A stretch of DNA of 64,000 bases from Marinihelvus sp963695135 (GTDB lineage Bacteria > Pseudomonadota > Gammaproteobacteria > Xanthomonadales > SZUA-36): positions 806,001 to 870,000 of the forward strand of contig CAVOGA010000001.1 of assembly GCA_963695135.1 (NCBI GenBank), given 5' to 3'. How positions within the stretch are numbered: position 1 is the stretch's first letter; each line of letters begins with the position of its first letter. This document shows positions 8,009-17,681 of the stretch, one piece after another. A program made the translations under genes and the position numbers. The notes under the pieces were generated by a model that was given only the letters and a program-made list of their open reading frames with translations, was not told the DNA's origin and made no database searches.

Positions 8009-9371
8009 CCTGCGTCTCGATGCTGCGCCGGCTGCGCCAGAGAAAACGCGCGCTCAGCAGCACAGCGCCGACGGTCAGGCCGGCGATCAGGCCCCACCAC
8101 ATGCCCTTCGGTCCCATGCCGCGGTTAAAGGTCAGGTAGTAGCCGATGGTTAACCCGGTTAACCAGTAGGACAGCACATTGACCATCATGGGGACCACCG
8201 TGTCCTTGTAGCCCCGCAGAATCCCCGCCATGCAGATCTGGATCCCGTCGGGGAACTGGAAAATGGCAGCCAGCGCGAGCAGGGACACGGCGAGCGTCGC
8301 TACCGCCGGATCGGTGGTGTAAATCGCCACGATGGCCATGGGAAAGGCCAGCATGATGCTGGCGCTGCAGGCCTGGGTCACCAGCACAATACCTGCCCCG
8401 ATCATGCCCGCATGGCGCGCGCCCTCCGGGTCCTTGCGTCCCAGCGCGTTGCCGACGCGGGTGGTTACCGCGCTGCCCAGGCCCAGGGGAATCATGAACA
8501 CGAGGGCGGAGAAGTTGATTGCAATCAGGTGCGAGGCGGTCGGCGTCGGACCCAGGCGTCCGATCAGCAGCGAGGCGGCCACGAACAGGCTGCCCTCGAC
8601 GAACAGGGTACCTGCAATCGGCAGCCCGACCCGCAGCAGGCTGGCCAACTCCACCGGGTCAGGGCGGTCCCAGCGTTCGAACAGCGCATAGGGTTTGAAA
8701 TGGCGATGAAAGCGAATGTAGACCAGCAGCGCCAGCGCCTGCAGCAACATCACCAGCGCCGTGGCGTAGCCGCAACCCACCGCGCCGAGCGCCGGCACGC
8801 CGAGCTTGCCGTACATCAGCACCCAGTTGAACGGGATGTTCAGCAGGGCGCCGCCGATACCGATGTACATGGTGGGCTTGGTATGCCCCGTGCCTTCGCT
8901 GAAAAACCGCAGAAAGAGAATCATGCACATGAGCGGGGCCCCGAAAGCCAGGGCCTTCAGGTAGCCGTCCGCGGTCGGGATTATCAGCGGATCCACGTCC
9001 AGCAGGCGCATCAGGGCCGCACCGAAATAGACGACCAGGAAAAACGGAATACACAGCGCCAGCGCCAGCCAGAAGCCCTGGCGTGTCACCGCGCCCGCCT
9101 GACGGTTGTGGCCGGCGCCGTCCAGGTGCGCGACGGCGGGTTGCAGGGCCATGAGTGTGCCGATGACAATCATCAGGCCTGCTGACCAGAGCGCGCCGCC
9201 GGTGGCCAGGGCCGCCAGGGCAATTTCCTTTTCCGGCAACCGCCCGGCCATGACCGTGTCGATAAAGTTCATGGCAAAGCCGGCGAACAGGCCGATCATG
9301 ATCGGCGCGGCGAGTTGCAGGGTGCGCCAGACTTCGAACCAGAGCGTCTTTTGGCCAGTGTTAGAATGCAT
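7980..9371 (-). CDS. MATE family multidrug efflux transporter
   Basis: A 463-residue NorM-like MATE exporter that uses a Na+ or H+ gradient to expel cationic drugs. It has about 12 hydrophobic segments in two homologous halves, beginning with APIMIGLFAGFAMNFIDTVMAG, a typical MATE first helix. PDGIQICMAGILRGYKDT in the second half is also characteristic. The ATG at 9371 gives the usual length; longer in-frame starts fall within the divergent neighbour. The gene pairs divergently with the epimerase gene 50 bp away. Confidence 0.92.
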   Translation of the reverse strand: MHSNTGQKTLWFEVWRTLQLAAPIMIGLFAGFAMNFIDTVMAGRLPEKEIALAALATGGALWSAGLMIVIGTLMALQPAVAHLDGAGHNRQAGAVTRQGFWLALALCIPFFLVVYFGAALMRLLDVDPLIIPTADGYLKALAFGAPLMCMILFLRFFSEGTGHTKPTMYIGIGGALLNIPFNWVLMYGKLGVPALGAVGCGYATALVMLLQALALLVYIRFHRHFKPYALFERWDRPDPVELASLLRVGLPIAGTLFVEGSLFVAASLLIGRLGPTPTASHLIAINFSALVFMIPLGLGSAVTTRVGNALGRKDPEGARHAGMIGAGIVLVTQACSASIMLAFPMAIVAIYTTDPAVATLAVSLLALAAIFQFPDGIQICMAGILRGYKDTVVPMMVNVLSYWLTGLTIGYYLTFNRGMGPKGMWWGLIAGLTVGAVLLSARFLWRSRRSIETQVSESPAPVS

Positions 9372-9420
9372 GGAAATGCTCCGGCAGGTCGTTGAATTGT
9401 AACCGAGAGGACGGCGCGAT

Positions 9421-10404
9421 ATGGCCAAAACCGCATTCCTGACCGGGGCTACCGGGTTTGTCGGGTCGCACCTGGCGCAGCAACTCGTCGACCAGGGCTG
9501 GACCGTCACCGCCCTGGTGCGCGCAAGCGCTTCCCGCGAAGACCTTGAAGGTCTTCCCCTGGAGTTTAGAACCGGCGATATCACCGACCGTGATGCCCTG
9601 ATGCGGGCCGTGCCGCGGGGTGTTGACGCGGTGTTTCACGTGGCGGCCAGCACCAGTATCTGGTCCCGCGAGCGCGCTCTGCAGGACCGGGTGAACATCG
9701 ACGGCACAGCGAACGTGATTGCCGCCGCAGCCGCGGCCGGCGCCGGACGCCTGGTGCACACCTCCAGCTTCGTGGTCTGGGGCTTTCACGACGGAACCAT
9801 CGACGAATCCACCCCGTGGACTGATGGCGACGAGTGGATCAACTACCTGCGCAGCAAGCGCATCGCCGAACGACAGGTAAAGCAGGCGGTCGCTGAAGGC
9901 ACACTGGATGCGGTGGTCTGCAATCCGGCGCACATCCTCGGCCCCGGTGACCGCCACAACTGGTCGCGCATGCTGCGCCTGGTGAACGAGCAAAAGCTGC
10001 CCGGGGTACCTCCGGGCGGCGGCGCCTTTGCGGATGTCCGCGAGGTTGCCGCGGCGCATATCGCGGCTTTCCACCAGGGCGAGTCGGGGGCCAACTACCT
10101 GCTTGGCGGTGAGGACACCAGCTTTCTCGAGTTGATTCAGATTGCCGGGGAGTTGCTCGGCAAGCCGGTCCCGGCCAGGGCGTCACCCGCCTGGCAGCTG
10201 CGCCTCGCCGGCCGCGTTGGGGACCTGCTGTCGCGGTTTACCGGCAAGGCGCCGGACATTACCCCGGAGGGCGCCGCCATGATCACGCGGCATATTCATT
10301 GCGATTCCAGTCGCGCGAAGCAGGCCCTGGGCTACCGGTTTACACCGGTCCGGACCCTGCTGATCGACACCTGTGAATGGCTCCAGCAGAGGGGCTTACT
10401 GTGA
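9421..10404 (+). CDS. NAD(P)-dependent epimerase/dehydratase-like (extended SDR)
   Basis: A 327-residue extended short-chain dehydrogenase. The Rossmann motif TGATGFVG is at residues 8-15; the catalytic pair is Tyr142 and Lys146 in NYLRSK, with TSS at 114-116. The sequence resembles 3-beta-hydroxysteroid or dihydroflavonol reductase-like members, but the substrate cannot be deduced. Its stop codon overlaps the GTG start of the next gene, so the two are probably co-transcribed. Confidence 0.86.
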   Translation: MAKTAFLTGATGFVGSHLAQQLVDQGWTVTALVRASASREDLEGLPLEFRTGDITDRDALMRAVPRGVDAVFHVAASTSIWSRERALQDRVNIDGTANVIAAAAAAGAGRLVHTSSFVVWGFHDGTIDESTPWTDGDEWINYLRSKRIAERQVKQAVAEGTLDAVVCNPAHILGPGDRHNWSRMLRLVNEQKLPGVPPGGGAFADVREVAAAHIAAFHQGESGANYLLGGEDTSFLELIQIAGELLGKPVPARASPAWQLRLAGRVGDLLSRFTGKAPDITPEGAAMITRHIHCDSSRAKQALGYRFTPVRTLLIDTCEWLQQRGLL

Positions 10405-11558
10405 CGGGCAGGGACCTGGAAACAAGCGCATCAGGCAGCGAGGCCGGGATGGACAACTCAGTGGCGGTTCGCCCGGATCCGAAGTTGACCCTGAGGCCTT
10501 CAGCGCTGGCCGGATCGCCTGCCTGCCTGAACTGCGCAACGCCCCTGAAAGGACCCTACTGCTATTACTGCGGCCAGCCGGACCGCAACTTTATGCGGTT
10601 TTTTCCGGCCCTGCTGCGCGAGGTGCTGTCCGAATCCCTGGAGTTTGATTCACGCTTCATGCGCACCATGGTTCCCCTGCTGTTCAAGCCGGGCCGCCTG
10701 ACACGTGACTACCTGTCCGGCCGGCGCTTTCGCTACACGCCACCGGTGCGCCTGTACCTGTTCAGCAGCATCGTGTTTTTCCTGCTGGCGGCGTTCCTGT
10801 CCTCCGACGCGATCCAGACCCAGATCAGCACGGATGAAAAACCAGCCGGCGTGCAGATCACCGCAGAAACCGAGGAGGACCTGGCCCGCCTGGAGGAGGC
10901 CCTGGCAGAACTGCCCCCGGAAGTTCGGGAAAAGATCCAGCTGGATCAGGAAAACATGACGGTGCGGGAGCAGGAGGATGTCTTTAAGACCGAGGAAATC
11001 ATGTTCAACGGCGAGCCCTGGAACGCGGAGAGCAACCCGCTGATCATTCCTTTCTTTCCGGACTGGGCCAATAAGCGGCTGAACGAGGAAATCGGCGAAT
11101 CGCCGGAAAAGATCAAGCGTATCAATGAGAACCCGCGTCTCATAATTCGGGAAATCTTCGATATTCTGCCGGCCACCATGTTCGTGCTGCTGCCGGTGGT
11201 CGCCCTGATTTTTAAGTTCTGGTATCTGTTTTCCGGCCGCTACTATATCGAGCACCTCATCCTGGCGCTGCACAACCACAGCTTCGTGTTTGTCATCCTG
11301 ATCATTTCGCTGCTGCTCGAATCACTCGAGGGCTTTGCGGCGAACCGCGGCATGGGCTGGCTGGAACATGGTGCTTACGGGCTGTCCCTCCTGGCAGCCG
11401 CGTGGATTCCCATCTACCTGGTCGGCTCATTGCGCACCGTCTACGGGCAGGGCTGGTTGATGACCCTTACGAAGGGATTTCTGATTGGCCTGAGCTACCT
11501 GACGTTGCTCATCTTCGTGACGACGGTCGTGGCCCTGCTGAGCTTCCTCCGGGTCTGA
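10401..11558 (+). CDS. DUF3667-type membrane protein with N-terminal zinc ribbon
   Basis: About 385 residues. CLNC and CYYCGQP near the start form a four-cysteine zinc ribbon, followed by the DUF3667 signature around SRFMRTMVPLLFKPGRLTRD. At least four membrane segments follow (VRLYLFSSIVFFLLAAFL, ATMFVLLPVVALIFKFWYLF and two near the end), with a charged, probably periplasmic, region between the first two. The function is unknown. I prefer the GTG at 10401, which overlaps the previous stop and has AGAGGGG upstream; an ATG at 10377 is in the same frame. Confidence 0.8.
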   Translation: MTGRDLETSASGSEAGMDNSVAVRPDPKLTLRPSALAGSPACLNCATPLKGPYCYYCGQPDRNFMRFFPALLREVLSESLEFDSRFMRTMVPLLFKPGRLTRDYLSGRRFRYTPPVRLYLFSSIVFFLLAAFLSSDAIQTQISTDEKPAGVQITAETEEDLARLEEALAELPPEVREKIQLDQENMTVREQEDVFKTEEIMFNGEPWNAESNPLIIPFFPDWANKRLNEEIGESPEKIKRINENPRLIIREIFDILPATMFVLLPVVALIFKFWYLFSGRYYIEHLILALHNHSFVFVILIISLLLESLEGFAANRGMGWLEHGAYGLSLLAAAWIPIYLVGSLRTVYGQGWLMTLTKGFLIGLSYLTLLIFVTTVVALLSFLRV

Positions 11559-11559
11559 T

Positions 11560-12930
11560 TCAGCTGCCGTAGCGCTGCTCAAGGTAGGCAAAGGCAGCGC
11601 GCAGGCCCAGGGCCTCGCCGCCCAGCGGCCGGGACGGCAAGGCCGCCGGCGCCCAGGCGAAGGTGTCGACATGCGCCCAGGAAACGTCCTTGTCGACAAA
11701 CTCCTCGAGAAATAGTGCAGCCGTGATGGCGCCGGCAAAGCCGCCTTTGCCGGCGTTGTTGAGGTCTGCGATGTCGCTCTTGAGCATATCCAGGTAGCGG
11801 CGGTGCAGCGGCAGCTCCCAGAGCGGGTCCTCCGTTTGTGTTCCAGCCGCCACCAGGCCCTGGGCCAGCACCGGGTCATTGCTGAATACCGGCGGCAGGT
11901 CCGGCCCCAGGGCAACCCGGGCGGCGCCGGTTAAGGTGGCGAAATCCAGCACCAGGTCAGGCGACAATTCCATCGCCAGGGCCAGCGCATCACAGAGCAC
12001 CAGGCGGCCCTCCGCATCCGTGTTGCCGATCTCGACGCGTTTGCCCAGGCGCGTGGCGATGACGTCTCCCGGCCGGAAGGCATTGCCCGAAATGTTGTTT
12101 TCCACCGCGGGCACCAGCACCACCAGCCGCACCGGCAACTGCGCTTCCATGACCAGCTGCGCCAGGGCGATCACGTGGGCGGCGCCGCCCATGTCCTTCT
12201 TCATCAGCGCCATGCTGTTGCCGGGCTTCATGTTCAGGCCCCCGGTATCGAAGCAAACACCCTTGCCGATCAGGGCAACCAGCGGGTGGTCCTTGTGCCC
12301 CCAGTCCAGGCGGGCGAGACGCGGCGCACGGGACGCGGCGCGGCCGACGATATGGATTGCGGGGAAATTCTCGTCGAGCAGTTCCGCGCCATGGATCACG
12401 CGGGTTGTTGCGCCAAAGCGCTCGCCCACTTCCACCAGCGTATCGCTCAACTCCTCGGGGCCCAGGTCCTCGGTTGGCGTGTTGACCAGGTCGCGGACCA
12501 GGCACTGGGCCTCGAGCAGCGGTCTGACCCGCGCGGCCAGGGCTTCATCCAGTTCCAACGTCGGTGTGCTCTTGTCAGACTCGCGGTAGCGGTTGAACTG
12601 GTAGGCGCCCAGTCCCCAGCCCAGCGCGGCCAATTCCAGGGCTTCCGCGGTCCAGTCGCTGTCGAGGCGATATCTGCCGTCGGGCAGGCCGCTCGCCAGG
12701 GTGCCCAGCTGGGTGAGCCAGCCTTGTTGCTGCATGCCGAACACCACCCTGGCAATGCCGCCGGACGGGTCCGGCACCAGGCGGAAGTCGCCCGGAGCAG
12801 CCTTGAAACCGGTGGCTTTCAGCCAGGAGCGGGTCGTGTCCCCCGCTTGCTGCAGAAAATCCTCGAGCCCTTCCTTGCGTACCGGAACCAGGGGAATGGC
12901 GGGCGTATCGGCGGGTCGGGAATAGGGCAC
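11560..12930 (-). CDS. Leucyl aminopeptidase family (M17) metallopeptidase
   Basis: A 456-residue M17 aminopeptidase that removes N-terminal residues from peptides in the cytosol using two metal ions. The family signature NTDAEGRL is at residues 303-310. Metal ligands in the expected order are Lys223, Asp228 (GKGVCFDTGG), Asp246 (KKDMGGAA), Asp305 and Glu307. The shorter, divergent N-domain places it nearer PepB-like 'leucyl aminopeptidase family' members than PepA. The start is GTG. It is convergent with the DUF3667 gene. Confidence 0.9.
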   Translation of the reverse strand: MPYSRPADTPAIPLVPVRKEGLEDFLQQAGDTTRSWLKATGFKAAPGDFRLVPDPSGGIARVVFGMQQQGWLTQLGTLASGLPDGRYRLDSDWTAEALELAALGWGLGAYQFNRYRESDKSTPTLELDEALAARVRPLLEAQCLVRDLVNTPTEDLGPEELSDTLVEVGERFGATTRVIHGAELLDENFPAIHIVGRAASRAPRLARLDWGHKDHPLVALIGKGVCFDTGGLNMKPGNSMALMKKDMGGAAHVIALAQLVMEAQLPVRLVVLVPAVENNISGNAFRPGDVIATRLGKRVEIGNTDAEGRLVLCDALALAMELSPDLVLDFATLTGAARVALGPDLPPVFSNDPVLAQGLVAAGTQTEDPLWELPLHRRYLDMLKSDIADLNNAGKGGFAGAITAALFLEEFVDKDVSWAHVDTFAWAPAALPSRPLGGEALGLRAAFAYLEQRYGS

Positions 12931-13082
12931 GGGCTGGTCCTTGCTGGCTGGCGTGAGGGCCCAGATTCTAAGGCAGCGCCGTGTCGCGGGAAAGCGGGCG
13001 GTAAGCGAAATCCCCGGTAAATCTGGAGTCGGACCGCATCCTGGGTTACTCTACAGGTGTTCATGAGACGAGGGACCGGACC

Positions 13083-13910
13083 ATGACTCCTGTTGCACTG
13101 GTGGTGCACGCACCTGCTATTTCCGAACATCTCGACCTGTGCCTGGCGGCCCTGTACGGCCAGACGTTTCAGGATTTTGAGATTCTTGTAACCGACACGG
13201 CGGAAGACAACGGCCACGACGATGTGGTCGAACATCACGCCAGGCACCTTGGCCAGAAACTGCGCCACATCCGGGCGCCCGGCGGGCCGCTCAACCTCGG
13301 ACGTGCGTTGAATGCCGCCGTCCTGTCAACAGACGCGGAATACCTGGTGTTCCTGGGCGGCAACTGCATCGTCCAGCCCGGGTTTATCGCAGGTCATCTC
13401 GCCGTGGCGGACTACGGCTTTTTCGCGCATGGCGAGACGCTGCCGCTGGATTTACCGCTCACCAATGCGCTGGACGCGGCGGCGCTGGGGACCGGCCAGG
13501 CCTTTGACGAGCAGTGGCTCCAGGCGGTGAGTCCCGCGTGGCACGCCCGCTTCCTGAAAGGCTCCGCCCTGGGCATGGTCAAACAGTGGTTCAGCAAAGA
13601 TACGCCCGGACTGCAGTACTGGAACTGCGAGAGCAGCTCGTGTTTTCGCGCGGACCTGCTTGCCGTGAACGGCTTTGACATGGACGTTGACGACTGGCGC
13701 CTGGACAGGGATCTGGCCAACCGCCTGCAAAACAATGGCCACGAGCCGGTGGCAGTCGGTGTGCACGGCAACGTGCTGCGCCTGCTGGACCCGGAACGCC
13801 CGGAACGCGCGGGCAGCGGCGGCCGTCTTCCGGCGCAGCTGGAGCCGGCCGGCGAGGTTATGGCCGTTACCGGTCTGCGTCACCTGGTTCCGGGGTCGCG
13901 GGCAGCCTGA
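13083..13910 (+). CDS. Glycosyltransferase family 2-like protein
   Basis: A 275-residue GT-A fold protein. The N-terminus (VALVVHAPAISEHLDLCLAAL) and FLGGNCIVQPGF resemble the nucleotide-sugar half of GT2 enzymes. NCESSSCFRADLLAVNGFD and DDWRLDRDLANRLQNNG resemble the galactosyltransferase-type C-terminal half, where the usual DxD is replaced. Acceptor and donor are unknown. It stands alone between divergent and co-directional neighbours, with no other polysaccharide genes nearby. Confidence 0.75.
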   Translation: MTPVALVVHAPAISEHLDLCLAALYGQTFQDFEILVTDTAEDNGHDDVVEHHARHLGQKLRHIRAPGGPLNLGRALNAAVLSTDAEYLVFLGGNCIVQPGFIAGHLAVADYGFFAHGETLPLDLPLTNALDAAALGTGQAFDEQWLQAVSPAWHARFLKGSALGMVKQWFSKDTPGLQYWNCESSSCFRADLLAVNGFDMDVDDWRLDRDLANRLQNNGHEPVAVGVHGNVLRLLDPERPERAGSGGRLPAQLEPAGEVMAVTGLRHLVPGSRAA

Positions 13911-13940
13911 GCCTGCGCATGGGGGGTGACCATTAGCCGA

Positions 13941-13969
13941 TTGTGGGCGCTCTCCGCGGTGCCTACAAT
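13941..13969 (+). promoter_or_regulatory. Sigma-70 promoter of sppA
   Basis: TTGTGG at 13941-13946 and TACAAT at 13964-13969 are separated by 17 bp, giving a start near 13976 and a leader of about 26 bases before the sppA ATG. Confidence 0.5.
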
Positions 13970-14001
13970 GGGATTTCCTGTCCACCCCTTATAGGCACAG
14001 C

Positions 14002-15855
14002 ATGCAATCTGAGCGCGAACCTTCCGCAGCAGGCCGGTTTTTCCGCGGCTTGTGGCGCTTTATCAACGGGACCCGGTTGCTGGTCCTGAACCTCGTGTTT
14101 TTCTTCTTTCTCTTTATCTTGCTGGCGGCGATGTTCGCGCCGAAAGATACGATCTCGCTGGAGGCCCAGACCACGCTGGTGCTCCGCCCCCAGGGCGTCA
14201 TCGTTGATGAATACACCTCCACGCCCATGGATCGCGCCCTGCAGGAGGCGCTGGATCAGGGAGTCGCGGAAACGCGCCTGCGTGACCTGGTCAAGGCCGT
14301 GGAACGCGGCTCGAAGGATACGCGGATCACCCAGATGCTGATCGATACGGATGCCATGCAGGGCGTCGGGCTCGCCTCGCTGCAGGACCTGGAAGTGGCA
14401 GTCAGGGGATTCCGCGAGGCCGGCAAGCCCGTGGTTTCCATGGGTCGCAACATGACCCAGCACCAGTACTACCTCGCATCGCTCGCCGATGAAGTCTGGC
14501 TGTCTCCCGAGGGCACGGTCTGGATTGACGGTTATGCGAATATGCGCAACTTTTTTGCCGAGGGCCTCGACAAGTTATCGGTGAAGATCAACCTGTTCCG
14601 GGTCGGTGAATACAAGTCGGCCATGGAGCCCTTTATTCGCAACGACATGTCACCCGCGGCCCGCGAGGCTTCCTTGTATTGGCTCGGCGGGCTGTGGCAG
14701 ACCTGGCTGGACGGCGTGGCGCGCCAGCGTGGCGTGCCGCCGGAAGTGCTGCGCGATGCACTCAATGACATGCCCTTGCGGGTTGCTGCCCTGGGCGGCA
14801 ACTTCGCGGCTTTTGCCCAGGAGTTGGGCCTGGTAGACCGGCTCATGTCCGCGCCGGAAGCACGGCAGGAACTTGCTGTGCGCGGCGCGCCCAATCGTTC
14901 CGGTGATGGCTATCGCGCCATCTCGCATAGTGATTACCTGAAGCTGACCAACCTGCCGCCGGCGCTGCTGACCGGGCATGACATCAAGATCGTCGTGGCC
15001 GAAGGCGAGATTGTCTCGGGCGAGCCGGGTCCCGGATTTATCGGCTCTGATTCCATGAGCAAGCAACTGCGGGAAATCGGTCGCGACGAGAAGGTCAGGG
15101 CGCTGGTGCTGCGGGTCAACAGTCCCGGCGGTGACGCCCAGGCCTCGGAGCAGATCCGCCGGGAACTCCAGGCGCTGCAGGACATGGGCAAGACGGTGGT
15201 GGTCTCCATGGGCGACGTTGCCGCCTCCGGCGGCTACTGGATCTCGATGAGCGCCGATGAAATCTGGGCGGCCCCGTCAACGATCACCGGCTCAATCGGT
15301 GTGTTCGGTGTCCTGCCGACCTTCAATGAGACCTTGCAGCGCATGGGTATCTATACGGACGGGGTTGGAACCACCGAGGTGGCCGGCAAGCTGCGCCTGG
15401 ACCTGCCGCTGGACCCGGCGATCGGCGCCATGTTCCAGGCCTCTACCGAGCGGGTCTATGCGGACTTTATCGCCCGGGTTGCCGAGTACCGGGAGATGAG
15501 CGAGGTACAGGCTGATGAGTCTGCGCGTGGCCGGGTATGGACGGGCGCCCAGGCGCGCGAGCGCGGCCTCGTTGACCAACTGGGTGGCCTTGATGACGCA
15601 GTGGCCGCTGCAGCCCGCATTGCCGGTCTCGGCGCCGAATACAGCGCCGGCTACTTCACGCCGACCTTGAGCCCGTTTGAAGCGTTCTTCGCGGAACTGG
15701 CCGCGGGCGCCATGGCGCGCCTGCCGATGACCAGCCATGGCATGATGCTGGCGCCCAACGGAGTCCTCGCCGGCCTGCTCGCGGATCTTGACCGTATTCT
15801 TGCCCGGCGTGAGGGGTTCAGTGTCATGGCCCATTGCCTGTGTGAAGTTCAATGA
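14002..15855 (+). CDS. sppA: Signal peptide peptidase SppA (67-kDa type)
   Basis: A 617-residue membrane-anchored serine protease that degrades cleaved signal peptides. One N-terminal transmembrane helix (LLVLNLVFFFFLFILLAAMF, about residues 26-45) is followed by two ClpP-like repeats. The Ser/Lys dyad is visible: Lys205 in VGEYKSAMEPF and Ser409 in GDVAASGGYW, matching the E. coli long-form positions almost exactly. It overlaps the following SDR gene by 4 bp (ATGA). Confidence 0.95.
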   Translation: MQSEREPSAAGRFFRGLWRFINGTRLLVLNLVFFFFLFILLAAMFAPKDTISLEAQTTLVLRPQGVIVDEYTSTPMDRALQEALDQGVAETRLRDLVKAVERGSKDTRITQMLIDTDAMQGVGLASLQDLEVAVRGFREAGKPVVSMGRNMTQHQYYLASLADEVWLSPEGTVWIDGYANMRNFFAEGLDKLSVKINLFRVGEYKSAMEPFIRNDMSPAAREASLYWLGGLWQTWLDGVARQRGVPPEVLRDALNDMPLRVAALGGNFAAFAQELGLVDRLMSAPEARQELAVRGAPNRSGDGYRAISHSDYLKLTNLPPALLTGHDIKIVVAEGEIVSGEPGPGFIGSDSMSKQLREIGRDEKVRALVLRVNSPGGDAQASEQIRRELQALQDMGKTVVVSMGDVAASGGYWISMSADEIWAAPSTITGSIGVFGVLPTFNETLQRMGIYTDGVGTTEVAGKLRLDLPLDPAIGAMFQASTERVYADFIARVAEYREMSEVQADESARGRVWTGAQARERGLVDQLGGLDDAVAAAARIAGLGAEYSAGYFTPTLSPFEAFFAELAAGAMARLPMTSHGMMLAPNGVLAGLLADLDRILARREGFSVMAHCLCEVQ

Positions 15856-16622
15856 GTAATGATCCCTGGCGCCTTGACGGGCGCCGGGCCATCATCACCG
15901 GCGCCAGCCGCGGCCTGGGGCTGGCAACGGCTAAGGAATTTGCCCGGCTCGGGGCGAGCCTGGTGCTCGTGGCGAGGGGCCAGGCGGACCTGGAGGCCGC
16001 CCGGTTGGAGATCGGGGATTTGGCCGGCGCCGAGGTCGAAACCGTGTCCGCGGACCTGGCAACAAGCGAGGGGCGGCAGGCGGTCGTGGACCGCGCGGCG
16101 GCGCACGGCCCGGTTGACCTGCTGATCAATAACGCCGGCATGAACATTCGCAAGCCGGTCGAAGCCCTGTCCTTTGAGGAATTCCGGCAGGTCATGGCGA
16201 CCAATGTTGATTCATGTTTCGAACTTTGCCGCCTGCTGCTGCCGCAGCTGCGCGCTGCTGCACCTGCGGCGGTGGTCAACAATGCATCGGTGGCCGGGCT
16301 GACCCATCTGCGAACCGGGGCGCCCTACGGGATGAGCAAGGCGGCATTGATCCAGCTGACCCGCAATCTCGCGGTGGAGTGGGCGCCGCTGGGAATCCGC
16401 GTCAATGCAGTGGCCCCCTGGTATATCGACACACCACTGGCCCGCCAGGTCCTGGATGACCCGGACTATGCGCAAGCCGTGGTGTCACGCACACCCATGG
16501 GACGGGTCGGGCAGCCCGGGGAAGTGGCGCGCACCATGGCGTTTCTGTGCATGCCCGCTGCCAGTTACATCACCGGCCAGACCCTGGCGGTGGACGGCGG
16601 CTTTTCCGTTTTCGGTTTTTAG
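15852..16622 (+). CDS. SDR family oxidoreductase (tropinone-reductase-like)
   Basis: A classical 256-residue SDR. TGASRGLG at residues 16-23 binds NAD(P), NNAG is at 93-96, and the catalytic residues are Ser146, Tyr159 and Lys163. The C-terminus GQTLAVDGGFSVFGF is typical of the FabG/tropinone-reductase group. Its start overlaps the sppA stop (ATGA), so it is co-transcribed with the peptidase, an unexpected pairing whose meaning is unclear. It converges with the phosphotransferase gene with a 4-bp overlap. Confidence 0.88.
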   Translation: MSNDPWRLDGRRAIITGASRGLGLATAKEFARLGASLVLVARGQADLEAARLEIGDLAGAEVETVSADLATSEGRQAVVDRAAAHGPVDLLINNAGMNIRKPVEALSFEEFRQVMATNVDSCFELCRLLLPQLRAAAPAAVVNNASVAGLTHLRTGAPYGMSKAALIQLTRNLAVEWAPLGIRVNAVAPWYIDTPLARQVLDDPDYAQAVVSRTPMGRVGQPGEVARTMAFLCMPAASYITGQTLAVDGGFSVFGF

Positions 16623-17665
16623 AACCGTCCCTGCAGCTCTGCCAGCTGTTCCCTGAAGCGCTGCCCTGCGTCACTGAAACTGGCTTCCAGCCGCTGCCTG
16701 GCATTGGCGCAGCCCGCGGCCAGCGTGCCCGACGGGTCCCGGCCCTGCGCCACCCGGTATCCCTGGATCAGCAGCGACATGGCCTGGCGGCAGGCAATCA
16801 GGTCCGGCAGCAAGGACAGGGCGTTGCCATCCAGCGGCTGAACGTCCAGGTACGCCCCGGTCGCCGCCAGCACCCGGCTGAATGGGTCGGCCGGCTCCTG
16901 CGGATTGACCAGGTAGGCGGTCGCCACGGCGAGATCACAGACCAGTGGCGCGACGACCAGGTCACCGAAATCAATCAGGCCGCTGACCCGCGGCGGGTCG
17001 GAGCCCTGGAAAAGGATGTTGTCCGGATTGAGGTCGTTGTGAATGACCTGGCGGGGCAGCGCTGACAGGGCCGGGCGCAAAACCTCCGCGTGGTGCTGCA
17101 GCACCTGTTCGACGCGCCGGCGACCCTGCCCGGGCGTCAGCGCCCGGGCCAGCGCCCAAAGGCTCTGCAAGCCCTGCAAATCCCAGGGCAGCTTGGCGGG
17201 TGCGCCGTCGCCGGGGCAGTGCGACAGGGCCCGGCCCAGTTTCGCCAGCGCCGCGCCGGCGGCGGCAGCGGCCGGCAGCCCGCATTGGTTCAGGGCCAGG
17301 GCGCGCCCTTCCAGCCAGGTAAATACCCGCAGCTCAATCTGCTCCCGACCGCAACGCACCGCCACGCGAGCGGCGCCGGAGTGGCTGCGCAGCAGGCGCG
17401 GAACGGGGAGTTCCGGTGCGTGGCGCTCTACCTGCATAAAAGCGCGGTCCTGGAAATCCAGTTGCGCCGGGTCCGTGTCGGGATGGGATGCCTTGATGAG
17501 CAGGCTGGACCCGTCGCGCAGGCGCAGGCGGGCATTGAAGTCGCGCTCTGCGTACAGCGGCTCAAGTTCGCCGGTCAGTCCCCAGTGTTCCTGCAGCGCG
17601 GGAACGAGCTGACCGCTGGTGATCTCCGGGGCCGATGACCCGGCCCAGTGCTGCGCTTGAGCCAC
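16619..17665 (-). CDS. Aminoglycoside-phosphotransferase-fold kinase
   Basis: A protein of about 348 residues with the APH/ChoK fold. VIHNDLNPDNILF is the Brenner catalytic loop and GLIDFGDLV the metal-binding Asp motif. It resembles hydroxylysine kinase and homoserine-kinase-type members (AYLVNPQEPADPF region), so a small hydroxyl metabolite is a more likely substrate than an antibiotic. The start is uncertain: a GTG at 17665 avoids overlapping the upstream lipoprotein gene, while a TTG at 17719 would overlap it by 38 bp. Confidence 0.8.
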   Translation of the reverse strand: MAQAQHWAGSSAPEITSGQLVPALQEHWGLTGELEPLYAERDFNARLRLRDGSSLLIKASHPDTDPAQLDFQDRAFMQVERHAPELPVPRLLRSHSGAARVAVRCGREQIELRVFTWLEGRALALNQCGLPAAAAAGAALAKLGRALSHCPGDGAPAKLPWDLQGLQSLWALARALTPGQGRRRVEQVLQHHAEVLRPALSALPRQVIHNDLNPDNILFQGSDPPRVSGLIDFGDLVVAPLVCDLAVATAYLVNPQEPADPFSRVLAATGAYLDVQPLDGNALSLLPDLIACRQAMSLLIQGYRVAQGRDPSGTLAAGCANARQRLEASFSDAGQRFREQLAELQGRF

Positions 17666-17681
17666 GCGCGCCCGCGCCGGC

